Below, one piece after another: positions 5,918 to 7,280 of a stretch of 7,280 bases of DNA. This stretch comes from Opitutaceae bacterium (GTDB lineage Bacteria; Verrucomicrobiota; Verrucomicrobiia; Opitutales; Opitutaceae): positions 1-7,280 of the forward strand of contig JANXSC010000006.1 in assembly GCA_025352845.1 (NCBI GenBank). Direction: 5' to 3'. A model generated the notes under the pieces. It saw nothing but the letters and a program-made list of their open reading frames with translations. It was not told the origin of the DNA and did no database searches. Position numbers and translations under genes: made by a program. Each line of letters begins with the position of its first letter. Position 1 is the stretch's first letter.

Positions 5918-6982
5918 ATGACTTCGCTTACGCCTTCTACTCTCGCCGAACTCGCCGACGCCGTGCGTTCGTCTCCGCGCGTGATCGCGGTTGGTGCGGG
6001 CACGAAGCCGCGGTTGTCGCAGGTGGCGGATGAGTTCGTGCGAATCTCGACGGCGAAGCTCCGTGGGATCGTGGAATATGAGCCGAGCGAGTTCACGTTC
6101 ACGGCGCTGGCCGGCACTCCGCTCGCGGAGATCGTCGCGGCGCTCGGCGAGCGCGGCCAATACCTGCCGTTCGATCCGATTCTCGCGGAGGCGGGCGCGA
6201 CGCTCGGCGGCACGATTGCGGCGGGATTGAGCGGGCCCGGTCGCTGGCGCTTCGGCGGGCTGCGCGATTTCATCCTCGGCGTGCAGTTCGTCGATGGCGA
6301 AGGGCGTCTGCTCCGGCTCGGCGGCAAAGTCGTCAAAAATGCCGCGGGCTTCGACGTGCCGAAATTTTTTGTCGGCAGCGCCGGTCGCTTCGGCGTGATG
6401 GCCGAGATCACGTTCAAGGTGTTTCCGCGGCCGGCGGCACTGCGCACGCTGCGGCTCGACGCGGTGGACGATGCCGCGAAGCTCGCGCTGCTTACGGCTG
6501 CTGCGAACACGCGCTGGGAACTCGACGCGCTCGATGCCGCAGTGGACCAGCCCGCGGTCTTTGCGCGAGTGGGCGGGCCGCCGGCGGCGCTCGACGCGAT
6601 CGTGGCGGAAATCCTTGGGAAATTTCCCGGCGTTGAACCCGCGAGGGCCGAGGCGGACAGATTTTGGCGCGGGATCGCGGAATTTCGCTGGGCGCACGCG
6701 AACGGCACGCTGGCGAAACTGGCGCTCACGCCCGCTCAGGTGCCGGAGTTTAACGCTTGGCTGCGGGCGCAAACCGACGCGCGCGGCTGGGTGAGTGGGG
6801 GCGGCAACGTCGGCTACGTTTCCCTTCCGGCCGGAGCGCGACTGGCGCACAGTCGCTGGCCAGGCGTGACGCTGCGCGGCGACGGGCCGCTTTGGCTCGG
6901 GCCGAAGCCGCGGTTTGAAATCATGCGCACGGTGAAAGCGGCGCTCGATCCGGAGAATCGTTTTCCTAGTTTGGATGAATAG
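5918..6982 (+). CDS. glcE: Glycolate oxidase FAD-binding subunit GlcE
   Basis: Encodes 354 residues matching GlcE, the second flavin-fold subunit of glycolate oxidase (E. coli GlcE is about 350 residues). The FAD_binding_4-type domain spans about 5-170: 'VIAVGAGTKPRL' (22-33), 'GIVEYEPSEFTFTALAGTPL' (50-69), 'LPFDPILAEAGATLGGTIAA' (83-102), 'LRDFILGVQFVDGEGRLLR' (115-133) and 'GGKVVKNAAGFDVPKFFVGS' (135-154). The shorter C-terminal half is variable and ends 'MRTVKAALDPENRFPSL', where the family has a similar 'LDPxxxFNPGR' ending. It lacks the 'HAGDGN' and 'GEHG' motifs of GlcD, as expected of GlcE. GlcE assembles with GlcD and GlcF at the cytoplasmic membrane. The ATG at 5918 matches the usual N-terminus, but there is no Shine-Dalgarno sequence: the REPIN-like hairpin fills the upstream space, ending one base before the start codon. 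The distance from glcD is 152 bp. Confidence 0.93.
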   Translation: MTSLTPSTLAELADAVRSSPRVIAVGAGTKPRLSQVADEFVRISTAKLRGIVEYEPSEFTFTALAGTPLAEIVAALGERGQYLPFDPILAEAGATLGGTIAAGLSGPGRWRFGGLRDFILGVQFVDGEGRLLRLGGKVVKNAAGFDVPKFFVGSAGRFGVMAEITFKVFPRPAALRTLRLDAVDDAAKLALLTAAANTRWELDALDAAVDQPAVFARVGGPPAALDAIVAEILGKFPGVEPARAEADRFWRGIAEFRWAHANGTLAKLALTPAQVPEFNAWLRAQTDARGWVSGGGNVGYVSLPAGARLAHSRWPGVTLRGDGPLWLGPKPRFEIMRTVKAALDPENRFPSLDE

Positions 6983-6988
6983 ACGGAG

Positions 6989-7067
6989 AATGAATTCAAA
7001 AGCCAGCAAGCCATGAATCGACCAATGATGACGGACCGTTTCTGGATTCGTGGCTTCTGAATTAATT
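6989..7067. repeat. AT-rich inverted repeat in the glcE-glcF gap (MITE-like)
   Basis: AATTCAAAAGCCA (6993-7005) and TGGCTTCTGAATT (7051-7063) are reverse complements at 12 of 13 positions. Pairing continues outward over a one-base mismatch for three more pairs (6989-6991 with 7065-7067). Inside the arms a second, overlapping match (GCCATGAATCG at 7010-7020 against GGATTCGTGGC at 7044-7054, 9 of 11) suggests a small duplication in the left arm. The segment is clearly more AT-rich than the flanking genes and nearly fills the 102-bp gap. No clear target-site duplication or T-run follows, so it looks more like a dispersed palindromic repeat than a terminator. Confidence 0.6.
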
Positions 7068-7084
7068 TCTAAGACTTAAATTTC

Positions 7085-7280
7085 ATGCTCCACGCGATCA
7101 AATCCTCCGAATACGGCCCGCTCGGCGACCCCATGGCGCACGCGGTGCAGGCGTGTGTGCACTGCGGATTTTGCCTCGCGGCGTGTCCGACCTATCAGGA
7201 ACTCGGGCAGGAGATGGATTCGCCGCGCGGGCGGATTGTGCTGATGAAGCAGGTGCTGGAAGGCACGATGCCCGCCGCTG
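7085..7280 (+). CDS. glcF: Glycolate oxidase iron-sulfur subunit GlcF (partial, C-terminus cut off by right edge)
   Basis: The first 65 codons of an iron-sulfur protein are visible. Residues 24-35 read 'CVHCGFCLAACP', a CxxCxxCxxxCP binding motif for one [4Fe-4S] cluster (Cys24, 27, 30, 34), followed by 'TYQELGQEMDSPRGRIVLMK' and 'QVLEGTMP'. The E. coli GlcF N-terminus has the same order ('ACVHCGFCTATCPTYQ', 'DGPRGRIYLIKQVLEG'). The full protein of about 400-440 residues should contain a second four-Cys motif and two CCG (Cys-rich) domains beyond the window edge. GlcF passes electrons from the GlcD/GlcE flavins to the quinone pool. The ATG at 7085 lacks a clear Shine-Dalgarno sequence, and the 102-bp spacer from glcE is filled by an inverted repeat. 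LldF/LutA-type or other CCG-domain proteins are alternatives, but the gene order favours GlcF. Confidence 0.93.
   Translation, partial: MLHAIKSSEYGPLGDPMAHAVQACVHCGFCLAACPTYQELGQEMDSPRGRIVLMKQVLEGTMPAA

Noticed and set aside
5897..7009. Open minus-strand frame of about 370 codons opposite glcE
   Set aside because: Antisense shadow of glcE, with biased composition and no motif.

Overview
The window looks like GC-rich chromosomal DNA from a Gram-negative bacterium, most likely of the Verrucomicrobiota (Opitutaceae-like). This rests on a large TonB-dependent receptor carrying the 'VVLSPFSVTAD' N-terminal motif common in that group's expanded receptor families, on gene starts without clear Shine-Dalgarno sequences, and on the style of the intergenic repeats. 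The taxonomic call is inference from remembered family features, not from a database search.

Layout. Bases 1-314 hold the start of a minus-strand gene for an FMN-binding split-barrel (pyridoxamine 5'-phosphate oxidase-like) protein that runs off the left edge. A 175-bp divergent intergenic region separates it from a plus-strand gene for a 1010-residue outer-membrane TonB-dependent receptor (490-3522). A small exported SAM-dependent methyltransferase follows (3600-4244). Then comes a glycolate oxidase locus in the order glcD (4287-5765), glcE (5918-6982) and glcF (7085 to the right edge, partial). glcD and glcE are flavoprotein subunits of the FAD_binding_4 type, and glcF is the iron-sulfur subunit.

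Together, GlcDEF would form a membrane-associated enzyme oxidising glycolate (or a related 2-hydroxy acid) to glyoxylate, passing electrons through FAD and Fe-S clusters to the respiratory chain. The receptor would import some unidentified ligand across the outer membrane. All genes from 490 onward point the same way, but the sequence gives no direct evidence that the receptor and methyltransferase work with GlcDEF.

The most unusual part is the spacing inside glcDEF, where subunit genes often lie close together. The glcD-glcE gap (152 bp) holds a decamer tandem repeat of a dispersed-repeat type. Next to it is a double-palindrome element that matches the architecture of a REPIN (two inverted REP hairpins with GTAG-like feet). 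One hairpin of the pair is followed by eight T residues, so it reads as an intrinsic terminator in mid-operon. The other arm ends at the base before the glcE start codon. The glcE-glcF gap (102 bp) holds a second, AT-rich inverted repeat of MITE-like form. I found no CRISPR array, RNA gene, transposase or defence system.
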